A DNA stretch of 64,000 nucleotides from Mucilaginibacter roseus. GTDB taxonomy: Bacteria; Bacteroidota; Bacteroidia; Sphingobacteriales; Sphingobacteriaceae. Positions 18,799-29,300 of this stretch are shown here, one piece after another; the stretch's first letter is position 1, and every line of letters starts with the position of its first letter. The stretch is from positions 272,497 to 336,496 of the forward strand of contig NZ_JAJPWV010000005.1 in the NCBI RefSeq assembly GCF_021215455.1. The letters are read 5' to 3'. The position numbers were made by a program, and so were the translations under genes. The notes under the pieces are model-generated. The model saw only the letters and a program-made list of their open reading frames with translations, was not told the origin of the DNA and did no database searches.

Positions 18799-20011
18799 CA
18801 ATTGTAACCGCCTTGTTTTGAAGGGCGTTTATTTTATTTATTAACGACTGACCAAGATGCTCGATTACCAATACCGAGCCACCCAGTAACTGGGCTTTAA
18901 CATTCAGTTTGGATATAACCAAATCTGTTTCATTAGCTAATTGCGGTATGCAGTGCTCGTAAATAGCCTGCTGTATAGGCGATAACCACAACTTGCCAAT
19001 AACACTACCCTTGCCGCTCAACACAATAGTTGATGGATTCATGATATGTATCAGCATAGCCAGCCCCCGCCCTATGTTGTAAGCGGCTTCTGATATCAGT
19101 TTTACCGAGAGCATGTCGCCCTTTATCGCTTCATTAATGATGGCGTTCGCATCAACCACATCATAGTTTTTCAAACTGCTTTTCTGCCCATTCTGCATTT
19201 CGAGTACGGCATTTTCGGTGATCGCTATTAACGACGAATCTGTTTCCAGGCATCCCCGTTTGCCGCACTTACATATTTTACCATTGTTTACCAATGATAT
19301 ATGGCTAAACTCTCCGGCCAGGCCGCTATGCCCGCGAAACACCTTATTGTCGAGTATCATGCCCAGGCCTATGCCCCAGCCGAGGTTAAGTATCATGGCA
19401 TCATTCTGATCAACGGCGGCGCCAAATTTCTGCTCGCCCAAGGCTATCGCGGTCGAGTCGTTCTCAATAAAAACCGGCAATCCTAAACCCTGTTGTAGCT
19501 TTTCGGCCAGCGTGGTATTAGTATCAACATGCAGATAGCTGAGATTTATTCCCCGTTCAGTAGCTATAAATCCAGGCATGGTAACGCCCACGCTCAAAAT
19601 ACTGTCGACACTTATACCGGCACCCTTAATATACTGGTCAATACGCGCTACAAGCTCATCAGCCTGCATATCGTAAATTACAATTTTTTCCTTTACAATA
19701 TCTTTTACAAACCGGTTGTTAAGATTGAGCACGGCATATTCAATATCATACTGGCTCATGGCAACCGATACAATAAAAAATGTATCAGGCACCAGAGAAT
19801 ACTTTAGCGGCTTGCGGCCACCGTTTGAGTCGGCATACCCCTTTTTCTCAATAACACCTGCCTTTATCAGCCCGTTTATTACCTTAACGGTGTAAGGTAT
19901 ACTTTTATTGATGTAATTACTTATTTCGGTGCCCGATAACGCGCTATGATAGCACAAACATTGTATAATGTTGGCATTATCATTCAATACAGACAGATCA
20001 GGTTGTAACAT
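18788..20011 (-). CDS. ROK family transcriptional regulator (NagC/XylR type)
   Basis: A 407-residue protein with an N-terminal winged helix (SGTEISNYINKSIPYTVKVINGLIKAGVIEKKG) and a ROK sugar-kinase-like domain. The ROK zinc motif CKCGKRGCLE lies near residues 250-260 and the phosphate-loop-like segment MILNLGWGIGLGMI precedes it. ROK regulators sense a sugar or sugar phosphate and usually repress. It is embedded in the PUL operon between the haloperoxidase-like gene and GH29 and overlaps the latter by 11 bases, which suggests autogenous control of the locus. The effector is unknown; a mannose, fucose or hexosamine derivative is plausible. Confidence 0.9.
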   Translation of the reverse strand: MLQPDLSVLNDNANIIQCLCYHSALSGTEISNYINKSIPYTVKVINGLIKAGVIEKKGYADSNGGRKPLKYSLVPDTFFIVSVAMSQYDIEYAVLNLNNRFVKDIVKEKIVIYDMQADELVARIDQYIKGAGISVDSILSVGVTMPGFIATERGINLSYLHVDTNTTLAEKLQQGLGLPVFIENDSTAIALGEQKFGAAVDQNDAMILNLGWGIGLGMILDNKVFRGHSGLAGEFSHISLVNNGKICKCGKRGCLETDSSLIAITENAVLEMQNGQKSSLKNYDVVDANAIINEAIKGDMLSVKLISEAAYNIGRGLAMLIHIMNPSTIVLSGKGSVIGKLWLSPIQQAIYEHCIPQLANETDLVISKLNVKAQLLGGSVLVIEHLGQSLINKINALQNKAVTIDDK

Positions 20012-20028
20012 ATTCCCTCGCTTACTTA

Positions 20029-21384
20029 TTATTTACCTTGTTTAATACATGGCTTAACGCCTGCTTCCTTCATTCTGGCTATGATATAGCCGGCTACATT
20101 TTTCCCTTGTGTATTGCCTGTTTCTATGCTTTCTATATAGTGTATTCCTCCGTAAAATCTCGACATTCCGGCTTCGTCAGCTGCCTGACGGAATGAGTTG
20201 AATGATCGCTTTCCACTGCCGAAAGGTATTTCGGTATCATCATCGTATTTAAAATTATCGCCCAGCATATAGGTAAGTACCTCCGCCGACGCTGCCGATA
20301 CTACCGAATGCCCGCTGGTATATTCCGGGAAAGGCGGCGTTTGTAAAATTGGCTGCCATTTTACATCCATATAACGGTTAATAAATGTTTCGGGGCGAAT
20401 GCGGTTAGTGGCGAATTTTTCTTCCCAGCAAGCTATAAACGAATCCATCAGGGTCAGGCCTTCTAAAGTCAGCAAGGAGATTGTTTCGTCAAAAGTAAGC
20501 TTTGCCTGTTTTGATACCAGCGCGGTGATATGCATCCAATGCCCGCCCGGGCTGATCTTTTTATACCCGATAGACATATGGCCTGAGGTGGTTATGGCAA
20601 AGGGGTTACAATCCCAAAATAAGGCCTGGTTAATCTGCTCGTCGGTCAGTTTTTTTGAAGCCTGGTAAACCTCTTTAACCTGTTTGTAAAAGGCCGAGGT
20701 TGAATCTTTACTAAAGGGTGTAAGCGGTGCCGGTTTACATTGCGTAGCGGTATCAAGCACCATGGTGCGTATAGTACGCCAATTTGGTTCAACCGCTTCA
20801 AAATAACCCGGCGGCGTGGGGTACCAGTAGCCTTCGCCCTGTAGTGGAGTATAGCGTTTTAAAGCGCTGAGTTTATTATATCTGTCGCCTTTTGAAAAGT
20901 TAACAGCATCAACGGCGGCCTGCTGACCTACCTTAATTGAATTGTTGATTATATCCTGCTTGATGCCTGTTTTTTTAACCTGAGTGATGAAAGCGTCCTG
21001 ATCATCCTTAATTAAAAAACCCGATGGCAACATAAGCTTTGCTGTTTCCAGAATGCTATAATAGCTGGCAATACGGTAATCGTACACAGCTTTCACCGTA
21101 TCAATACGGTGCGTAGGCGAATAGCTTTTAATAAGTTTATTGAGTTGTGGATTACTCTTGTTATGCACGCTTACAATATTGTATGCCCCGAGCATACAGT
21201 AAGCGTAATACCGCGCGGCGACAGGCGGACTAACCACATCGTGCACCATAACCATGCTCACGTTATGCAGCGCATGGCCAGGCCACATATAATCCGGGAA
21301 ATCATTGCCGCGTTGCTGGGCCTTGCCGGTTGCGGCAGTAAACAATGCTGTAACAAATACTAACCTTTGTAAAATTCTTTTCAT
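20029..21384 (-). CDS. Vanadium-dependent haloperoxidase / PAP2 acid-phosphatase superfamily protein, exported
   Basis: A 451-residue exported protein (signal peptide to TGKAQ). The superfamily active site is complete: Lys323 and Arg330 in KFATNRIRP, His359 in TSGH, and Arg409 with His415 in SRFYGGIHY. The acid after the last His (SRxxxxxHxxxD) is replaced. These residues bind vanadate in haloperoxidases and phosphate in acid phosphatases, so either chemistry is possible. Its ATG shares one base with the stop of the upstream FG-GAP gene (TGATG), so the two are translationally coupled. Its place in a glycan locus suggests phosphate removal from substrate, but this is inference. Confidence 0.85.
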   Translation of the reverse strand: MKRILQRLVFVTALFTAATGKAQQRGNDFPDYMWPGHALHNVSMVMVHDVVSPPVAARYYAYCMLGAYNIVSVHNKSNPQLNKLIKSYSPTHRIDTVKAVYDYRIASYYSILETAKLMLPSGFLIKDDQDAFITQVKKTGIKQDIINNSIKVGQQAAVDAVNFSKGDRYNKLSALKRYTPLQGEGYWYPTPPGYFEAVEPNWRTIRTMVLDTATQCKPAPLTPFSKDSTSAFYKQVKEVYQASKKLTDEQINQALFWDCNPFAITTSGHMSIGYKKISPGGHWMHITALVSKQAKLTFDETISLLTLEGLTLMDSFIACWEEKFATNRIRPETFINRYMDVKWQPILQTPPFPEYTSGHSVVSAASAEVLTYMLGDNFKYDDDTEIPFGSGKRSFNSFRQAADEAGMSRFYGGIHYIESIETGNTQGKNVAGYIIARMKEAGVKPCIKQGK

Positions 21385-24300
21385 CAGTATTTATAAAATT
21401 GCAATGGTCCCTCAGCTGTACCCACCACTAAATATTTATCCTTGCCGGCTTTCAATTGAACAGCCGATTTAACATCGCCGGTTGCTGATAAACCTGAAAC
21501 CGGCTGAGGCACATAGGTAAATTTACCTTTGCCGTCACCTTTCAATAAGGCGCCGTAACCCGCGTCAATGCTGCTAAATTTCAGTCGGTTGTCTGAGTGA
21601 TTACCCAGCAGCAGCAGATCGATATTTTTATCGTTATCAAAATCGCCGGTCAAAATTTGCGTTGTAACGGTAAACTGTGCTTGTACGGGTAAAGGAACAG
21701 CTTGAAACTTTCCACCATTATTAATAAAACAGGTAGTTTCAGTTGTATTGACGCTTAGCATATTAGCCTTTTGTAATTCCTCGGGCGTAAATATCTCTTT
21801 CATGGTAGCATCAGCGTAAGCGCTGTAGGATGCAAACCTACGGCGCATCGGGTAAATTTGTTCGTTTAGCTCATCTCGACTAACAAACGGATAGCTTTTG
21901 CCCTGCACATAAAAATTAAGGAAGGGGTCGATAGAGCCGTTGCCATCGAAATCCGCATAGTATAATTCAGCCGGTTGCTTTTCGGTAGCGCGCAATACGG
22001 TGTTCAAGCCCATATTGCCGGCGATGATATCAGGTTTACCATCGCTGTTTACATCAGTTACAGCCAATGCCATCCATACACCTTTTTGAGGTGTTGTAAA
22101 ATATTCGGCTGTTTTATCAACGAAACCGCCCGGCGTGTTCAGATAAACCATTATTGGCATAAACTCACCACAAACAACAAGATCGGCGCGTTTATCATTA
22201 TTCAGGTCAATCCATCGGGCATCCGTAACCATGCCCGGTTTGGCGGTTGAGGTTATGGTGAATTTGCCCTTGCCATCATTCAACAGCCAAAAGCTATCCG
22301 GCGCTGTTGGGTATTTACCGGGTATCACCCTGCCGCCTACAAATAGGTCAAGGTCGCCATCGTTATCAAAATCAAACGGACGAACGCATGATTTACTGCT
22401 TGCCCCTATTGCTGAAGGTAGTGCCGTTGGCGCCCAAGTGAAGTTGCCTTTACCATCGTTAATATAAAGCTCGTCTTCAAGGTTACCGGTGTTGGCCTCA
22501 TAGGTTGCGTAACCACCTTTTGCCAGGTACAAATCAGGGAATTTATCGCCGTTGGCGTCAAAAAACGCAGCGGCGGCCACTGTACCTATGTTTTGATCAT
22601 TCCCTCGTTTGAGATCAGTTTCCTTAAACGTACCAGTTTGCTGTTGCAGGTAAACTTTCCCTACCGTTGTATTATCAGCACTGCTGATGTAAATATCCTG
22701 CAGGCCATCGCCATTAACATCGGCAGTAACCATAACCGGCGATGTTTTGGAATACATGAACATCATCAACAACTGGCGCTTAAAATCATTTATAGCAAGG
22801 GCCTGTTGGGTAAAGTCAATCAGCGGCTTTTCTTTTTTAAATACCATTTTTGTTAAGAGCGCAGGTTCTTTGAACGGTGTACCGGAATTTTGCTCCACCT
22901 GCAAACGTTGATTTATGGCGGGAGCGTTTATAAGCTGTACGCTTTGATCGGGCCAGACAACTTTAAGCGAATCCACTTTTTTGCTGTCACCCAAACCAAA
23001 ATTCAGTGTGGTTGATGTACTGCTTAAATAGCCGCGGTTAGGGTTTACCTCCTGGTATTGTGTACCTGTCGAGGCGTATAAATAAACCTTTGCCCCTACT
23101 GCGTTAGAGTTCGGTTTTTTGCCGTTTAGCTTAATAGCAAGATAATTATTATTGGCAGCGCTACGGGTATTCTCATAAATTGAGGCCGGCTGATTGATGT
23201 TGTTCACCACCAAGTCCAGATCACCATCATTATCCAGGTCAGCGTAAACGGCGCCGCTTGATATGCTCGCTTCCGTTAACCCCCATTCAGTTTGCTTATT
23301 GCTAAATGTCAGGTTATGGTTGTTGCTGAAGATGTAATTGGGCAATTTGGTTGATGTCATCGCTTTGATCAGATCCATCAGCAGGAAAGGCTCCTTATTC
23401 ATAGCCTTTTTTATTTTGTAATCGCCCCAGTAACGTAAAAAGTCCTTGTTGGTATAATCGCGCAGGTAGCCATTGCTGATGAAGATGTCCTTATAACCAT
23501 CATTGTCAAAATCAGCTATCAGCGGGCACCAGCTCCAGTCTGTAGCGGCAACACCGGCCATGTTCGCTATTTCGCTGAACGTGCCGTCGCCATTGTTTAG
23601 CTGCAGCATGTTTCGCATATATTGTTTGTAGAGATCCTGTTTAAGCATCAGCTCAAACGACTCATAGTTTTCTTCGAGTTGTAATGATTTTTGCCTGTGG
23701 TTATCCTCCGGCAACATATCAAGGGTTAGGATGTCGGGCAGGCCGTCGTTGTTATAATCGGCAATATCGACCCCCATTGAGAAATGCGACAAATGCCTCA
23801 GCATTTTCTTTGACGCATCAGTAAAAGTCTTGTTGTGATTGTTGATGTAAATGTAATCGGGCTCGTTGTAATCATTTGTCACGTAGATATCCTGCCAACC
23901 GTCCTTATTTATATCTGAAATGGCAATGCCCAAACCAAATGTTAACGGATTTTGAATGATACCCGCCTTGGTAGATATATCGGTAAATTTATTATTATCA
24001 TTCTCAAACAGTTTGTTGCCTGCCAGCATATCCGTTTCGTTTTTGTAACGGGCCAGCTCCATGTTATCAATTTTTTTGATGTTATGGTTAAGCAGGAACA
24101 TGTCAAGGTCGCCGTCGTTATCGTAATCAAAAAACGCGGCTTGTGTACTGTAACCCGGGTCGTCAAGTCCGTAGGCTGCTGCCTCTTCGTTAAATTTGTT
24201 ATTACCCTGGTTGATGAAGAGCTGATTTCGGCGCTTGTCGTTCTCAACCTTGCCTGAATAGCAAACGTAAATATCTAAAAGCCCATCGCCGTTAACATCG

Positions 24301-24677
24301 GCCATGGTAACGCCTGTTTTCCAGGAGCCGGAGCGTCCGGGTAAGTCTTTGCATGCATCTTTGGTGATGTCCTTAAATTTTAATCCGCCTAAATTGAGGT
24401 ATAACTTATTGGGCTGCATGTTGGCGGTAAACATCAGGTCCATTAAACCGTCATTGTTAATATCTCCCGCGGCCACACCACCACCGTTATAGAAGTATTC
24501 GTACGAAAGTACGTTAAGCGATTCCGTTTCATTTATGGCATTTGAAAAGGTAATGCCTGTTTGTTTGGCATCAAGCTGCCTAAACAAAGGCTGCTGCGCA
24601 AACGCAGTAAAAGGTACAGCAAATGCCGCCGTAACACACAAAGCGAACGATCTCAAACCGGCCATAGTAAACTGCAT
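21384..24677 (-). CDS. FG-GAP/VCBS repeat protein with ASPIC/UnbV domain (CRTAC1-like), exported
   Basis: A 1097-residue exported beta-propeller protein. Signal peptide to AFAQ. Many calcium-binding repeats of the form DxNxDGxxD are visible, for example GDINNDGLMDLMFT, DVNGDGLLDIYV, DYDNDGDLDMFL and DFDNDGYKDIFI. An ASPIC/UnbV segment near residues 510-580 reads VGAKVYLYASTGTQY and later FGLGDSKKVDSLKVVWPD. A second set of FG-GAP repeats follows. It is coupled to the haloperoxidase-like gene and follows SusD after a perfect stem-loop. Likely roles are surface glycan binding or scaffolding. No catalytic motif is visible. Confidence 0.88.
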   Translation of the reverse strand: MQFTMAGLRSFALCVTAAFAVPFTAFAQQPLFRQLDAKQTGITFSNAINETESLNVLSYEYFYNGGGVAAGDINNDGLMDLMFTANMQPNKLYLNLGGLKFKDITKDACKDLPGRSGSWKTGVTMADVNGDGLLDIYVCYSGKVENDKRRNQLFINQGNNKFNEEAAAYGLDDPGYSTQAAFFDYDNDGDLDMFLLNHNIKKIDNMELARYKNETDMLAGNKLFENDNNKFTDISTKAGIIQNPLTFGLGIAISDINKDGWQDIYVTNDYNEPDYIYINNHNKTFTDASKKMLRHLSHFSMGVDIADYNNDGLPDILTLDMLPEDNHRQKSLQLEENYESFELMLKQDLYKQYMRNMLQLNNGDGTFSEIANMAGVAATDWSWCPLIADFDNDGYKDIFISNGYLRDYTNKDFLRYWGDYKIKKAMNKEPFLLMDLIKAMTSTKLPNYIFSNNHNLTFSNKQTEWGLTEASISSGAVYADLDNDGDLDLVVNNINQPASIYENTRSAANNNYLAIKLNGKKPNSNAVGAKVYLYASTGTQYQEVNPNRGYLSSTSTTLNFGLGDSKKVDSLKVVWPDQSVQLINAPAINQRLQVEQNSGTPFKEPALLTKMVFKKEKPLIDFTQQALAINDFKRQLLMMFMYSKTSPVMVTADVNGDGLQDIYISSADNTTVGKVYLQQQTGTFKETDLKRGNDQNIGTVAAAAFFDANGDKFPDLYLAKGGYATYEANTGNLEDELYINDGKGNFTWAPTALPSAIGASSKSCVRPFDFDNDGDLDLFVGGRVIPGKYPTAPDSFWLLNDGKGKFTITSTAKPGMVTDARWIDLNNDKRADLVVCGEFMPIMVYLNTPGGFVDKTAEYFTTPQKGVWMALAVTDVNSDGKPDIIAGNMGLNTVLRATEKQPAELYYADFDGNGSIDPFLNFYVQGKSYPFVSRDELNEQIYPMRRRFASYSAYADATMKEIFTPEELQKANMLSVNTTETTCFINNGGKFQAVPLPVQAQFTVTTQILTGDFDNDKNIDLLLLGNHSDNRLKFSSIDAGYGALLKGDGKGKFTYVPQPVSGLSATGDVKSAVQLKAGKDKYLVVGTAEGPLQFYKY

Positions 24678-24710
24678 CGGAAGAAAAAATGGAAAATAAG
24701 CGGAGAAAGA

Positions 24711-24756
24711 ATAAGTATTAATTACGGCCCCTTGCAGGGCCGTAATTAATACTTAT
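24711..24756 (-). terminator. Perfect 20-bp inverted repeat between susD-like and FG-GAP genes
   Basis: Arms at 24711-24730 and 24737-24756 are exact inverted copies (ending ...ACGGCCC / GGGCCGT...) around the 6-base loop CTTGCA. It lies 11 bases after the SusD stop and 34 bases before the next start. No long T-run follows on the minus strand, so it is more likely a partial terminator or a 3'-end stabiliser that keeps SusC/SusD mRNA above the downstream enzymes than a full stop. Confidence 0.75.
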
Positions 24757-24766
24757 AAGGAAATTG

Positions 24767-26362
24767 TTATTGTTTATCCCACCAAACACGGGTTGCAAAG
24801 TTATCAGGACCCTGGCTTTGAACAGCCGCCTGGTAATTAGCACCGTTGGTTTGTAATAACGTAGTTGGGTAAGGCATTCTGCGTGGAACCTGACCTGTGA
24901 TAAACTGACCTGGGTAGGTTATTGGCGTTAACACAGGGAAACCAGATCTTCTCCAATTAGCAAACGTTTCATTGAAATTGAATGTAGTTGAAGTAGCCAC
25001 ATAATATTCCATGTTAATTTGCTCTAAAGCAGTTGCCGAAACTAATGGATGCGCAGCAACATACGTTGCAATGGCAGTGCTGTTAACAGCAGCAGCTCCT
25101 GAAGTGTTATACTGAGCAAGTGAAGCCATGTCGGCAGTTAATGCATTAGCATAATGTGTAGCGGCAGATCCTGTACTCCATCCTCTTGTAGCGGCCTCAG
25201 CTAACAATAGCTCAGATTCGCCATAGGTATAAATAAAGTTCGCACTTGTTCTTTCAGCATAAACCTGTAAACGTGGGCGAGAATATTTACCCAGAGGTGC
25301 AGGTGCATCGGTAGCAGAAGCGGCCGGAGTTGCGCCTGGATAGTTAGGAGCGTTAGAAATATCTCTTGAACCACCGGTAGTTACATAACCATTTGGCATA
25401 CCTATTTGCAGGCTGTAAGTAGTGACACCCGGTTTAGTACGATCCTCATTAGCAGCCTTACCGTTACCATCGGTAATCTCTGCGATAGCGGATACACGAG
25501 GGTCATTGGTTGATTTCATGAAATCAATCAATGTTTTACCCCAACGTACTTCCCTAAAGTCATCAGTAACCAGTAACGCGTCAGAGTTACTGCTGGTGTT
25601 ACCGTTAGCATCGGTCATTACCTTCGCGTTATCAGAAATAGAGCTCATAGTGCCGCCGGCATAGGCTTTCTCAGCATATGTTTTAGCTGTGGCAGCGTCA
25701 ACCTTGGTTAAACGCATTGCAGCCTTCAGCATTAAAGAGTAGCCTAAACGTTTCCACTGCGCGATGTTGCCGCCGTAGAAAAGGTCTGCCGTAGGAGTTG
25801 CTTTTGATGCATCAAGTGCAGCAGTAGCTTGCTCTAATTGTGACAGGATGGCTTTGTAGATATCCTGTTGTTTGTCAAATACCGGCTCAAAAATACCATT
25901 TTTAGCTTGTGAAGCCTGTGAATATGGCGCGTCACCATGTAAATCAGTTACACGCTGTATAAACATCGCTTGTAAAATTGTAGCGCAAGCGTCAAGATTA
26001 GCATACTCAGGTTTGTCTTTAATAAGATTTTTCATCTCATAAACCAATGACAATGCCTGGTAGCTACGGTTCCAGGTACGGTTAAAGTAACCGGTACCAC
26101 CACCACCGTAAACATATTTGTCGCCATTGCTGTAGTAGCTGAATGTTGACGCTAATGACTGCATCCACATACTTTGAAACAGCAACTGATCATATCCCGT
26201 TTGTGAAAACGTCATTTGCGCCTGCGACATCAGGTAGTTCGGGTTGATCAGTTCATCGGTTAATTTGTCGGGCTGCGTATTTACCTCTTCAAAGTTTTTG
26301 GTACAGCTTGTTACAAGCGAAGCTCCCGCTAACAAAAACCCAATAATATATCGTTTTTTCAT
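24767..26362 (-). CDS. SusD/RagB family outer-membrane lipoprotein (SusD-like_2 type)
   Basis: A 531-residue surface glycan-binding lipoprotein, partner of the SusC-like transporter whose gene ends 4 bases upstream. Signal peptide with lipobox LVTSC and lipidation at Cys20. NTQPDKLTDELINPNYLMSQAQ is typical of the SusD-like_2 branch, as are the helical repeats and the C-terminal segment FNFNETFANWRRSGFPVLTP with RRMPYP. It captures oligosaccharide at the cell surface and lids the SusC barrel. Its ligand is not readable; the enzyme set suggests N-glycan oligosaccharides. Confidence 0.95.
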   Translation of the reverse strand: MKKRYIIGFLLAGASLVTSCTKNFEEVNTQPDKLTDELINPNYLMSQAQMTFSQTGYDQLLFQSMWMQSLASTFSYYSNGDKYVYGGGGTGYFNRTWNRSYQALSLVYEMKNLIKDKPEYANLDACATILQAMFIQRVTDLHGDAPYSQASQAKNGIFEPVFDKQQDIYKAILSQLEQATAALDASKATPTADLFYGGNIAQWKRLGYSLMLKAAMRLTKVDAATAKTYAEKAYAGGTMSSISDNAKVMTDANGNTSSNSDALLVTDDFREVRWGKTLIDFMKSTNDPRVSAIAEITDGNGKAANEDRTKPGVTTYSLQIGMPNGYVTTGGSRDISNAPNYPGATPAASATDAPAPLGKYSRPRLQVYAERTSANFIYTYGESELLLAEAATRGWSTGSAATHYANALTADMASLAQYNTSGAAAVNSTAIATYVAAHPLVSATALEQINMEYYVATSTTFNFNETFANWRRSGFPVLTPITYPGQFITGQVPRRMPYPTTLLQTNGANYQAAVQSQGPDNFATRVWWDKQ

Positions 26363-26366
26363 CTCT

Positions 26367-29300
26367 TTAGTTTTTGAATTTAAAGTTTACGTTTAAACCA
26401 TAAGTTCTGGTGAAAGGTAAGCTGGTACCTTCAATACCGGCATATCTTGGATCGGCAGAGAAACCTGACTCAGGATCGATGTTTTTGGTCTTTCTCATGA
26501 TCGTCCAAAGGTTACGGCCTACTGCAGAAACACCAATGCTGCTGAATGGAGTACCTCTCAGGAATGCAGCGTTAAAGGTATAACCCAAAGTTATCTGGCG
26601 TAATTTGATGAAACTGCCATCTAACACAGATACAGCGCCTACGTTACGAGATAAAGCCTGGTAGTAAGTTTGCGCAGGAGCAGCAGTAGTGTTTGTAGCA
26701 CCTGACTCGGTAACACCCTGACCAACTACACCGCCTTCACGGCCTTCCAGTGTAAGCTTATTTAAACCTCTGAAGATACTTCCGTTTTCGGTAGCTGATA
26801 ACACTTTGTTACCAAAGCGGTAATCAACCAGGAAGCTCAGATTAAATTGCTTGTAGTTGAATGTGTTGTTAAAACCACCGTAAATTTTAGGGATGGTTGA
26901 GCCCATGGCTTTCAACTCACCGCGTTGTGGCAACCCGTCAGCATCATAAACGATGTTACCGGCAGCATCACGTTTGTAATCGCTGGCCAGAATTTGCGGA
27001 CCGGCCATACCCACTACAAGCGCTGTGATAGCAGTACCTGAACTTGCCGCAGGGCGATAAGTACCAAAGTTTACGTTGTTTTCCAAATCATCAGTTGACA
27101 GAATCTTGTTCTTAACGAAGGTAAAGTTGAAAGATGGTGTCCAGCTGAAACCTGATTTTCTTACCGGTGTACCATGAATTTCAACCTCTAAACCACGGTT
27201 TTGAGTTGAGCCTGTAGCGATGTAACGGTTAGTATAGCCCGCGGTCCAGTCAGTTTGAGCATTGATGATCTCGTCCTTGGTTTTACGTGAGAAATAAGTA
27301 ACATCAAAACCGAACCTGTCGCCCCAGAATTTCATCTCCAAACCAGCCTCAAGCTCTTGCAACTTGTATGGTTTTAAAAACAAGTTAGGCAACTGACTGC
27401 TAAAACCTGCAGCAGGTACACCGTTAATTGAGTTATTCAGATCATAATACACCCTATTTGAAAATGGACGAGCGTCAGCGCTTGTTTGCGCATATGATAA
27501 ACGTACTTTACCTAAATCAAGCCCATTTATATGATATAACTCTGAGAAGATAAAGCTACCTGCAACAGATGGCGAGAATATACCAGGACCAACTGTTTTA
27601 GAAATCGAGCTATAATAGTCATAACGGCCTGTAGTACTTAATACTAAGAAATTCTTGAACGAAAAATCGGCTGAGTAATATGCTGAATTTACCTGATTCG
27701 CTAATAAATCACCTATAGGTCCGGAATCTCTCGTTTTAAAGTTTTTTAAGCTGTAGAAGTATGGAATGATAAATCCGTTTTGACCATTGATAAAGGTACC
27801 AGTGTAGTTTGACTTACGAATGTTACCACCAACACTCAAATCCAAATCCAACAAATCTTTCACCAAATTACGCTTAGCGTTTATCAAAACGTCAGCATTA
27901 AATTCAGTTGTCTGGGTGTTGGTTTGGTTCATAGTACCGTTATCGTTACGGTAAGCAGTACCTGTCGGCTCAATATCAACCCTTAAATCATTACTGTTGT
28001 CATAACCTAAACGGCCTTGAACATATAACCAGTTGGTTAAATCGTATTTTGCAGAAAGTGAAGAAATTAAACGATTACGTTTCACATTTTTCTGGAAAAA
28101 GTTAGCTGCAAAATATGGGTTGGTCACATATGTATCATCCGTAAATGTTAACTCTTTACCGTCAGGCGTAGTACCCGGAGAAAGGGTCTTGATATCCTGG
28201 TTTGGGGCCAGGAAAAGACCGTTGTTCGGGTTACCCGGACCATCGCTTAAGCCTGATCTGTTCTTTGAATTTTCAAGCACATAGTTAGCTACCACATTAA
28301 TATTTAACTTTTTGGTAACTTGCTGGCTACCATTAAAGTTAAAAGTTTTTCTATCTAAATAGCTGTTGGGTACAATTGAATTGGCACGAAGGTCAGACAG
28401 TGATAAACGGAAAGCACCTGTTTCATTACCACCCGTAAATGACGCGGTATTGGTAAAGCTTGGCGCGGTACGATAAAAATCAATGTAATTAGATACCGGA
28501 GAATACGGATGCATTTTACCGTCAATCTGCATTACATCAGACCCATCCATTTTGGTACCCCAGGCAAGGCTGCCTGATAAACGGGCAGCATCAAGCGTAG
28601 TAGGTTTTACACCTTGTATACCTTGGCCATACACTTGCTGGAAATCGGTATTATCAACCGCTTTATCAAACTGAACGTTTGTGTTAAATTCAATACCAAA
28701 TTGAGAGTTCTTTTTACCTGACTTAGTAGTAATTAAAATTACACCATTAGATGCACGTGTACCGTAAAGCGCAGATGCAGTTTGGCCTTTAAGTACGGTC
28801 ATGCTTTCAATATCGTCAGGGTTGATGTTTGAGATACCATCACCATAATCGGCACCGCCCCACTCGCCTGACTGGCCTCTCTGGGTGTTATCCATCGGCA
28901 CACCGTTGATAACGTAAAGCGGACCGCCTGCTGTAAAGCTGGTTAAACCCCGCAATAATACCCTTGCTGATGAACCGGGACCGCCGTTTGAACCGCCAAC
29001 ACTTAAACCGGCAACGCGGCCTTGTAGTGATAACGCCACGTTGGTTTCTTTCGCCTTGTTTAAAGCATCACCATTTACAGTTGTCACTGAGTAGCCCAGT
29101 TTCTTTTGTTCTTTAGTGATACCTAAGGCTGTTACAACAACCTCTTTAAGGTCGTTTTGTGCAGGCTGTAAGGTTACATTAATAACCGTTTTACCGGCCA
29201 CGGCTACCTCTTGAGTGGTGTAACCTATAAATGAGAATACCAACGTACCATTATCGGGCGCGTTGATAGAAAATTTACCTGAAGCATCGGTAACGGTGCC

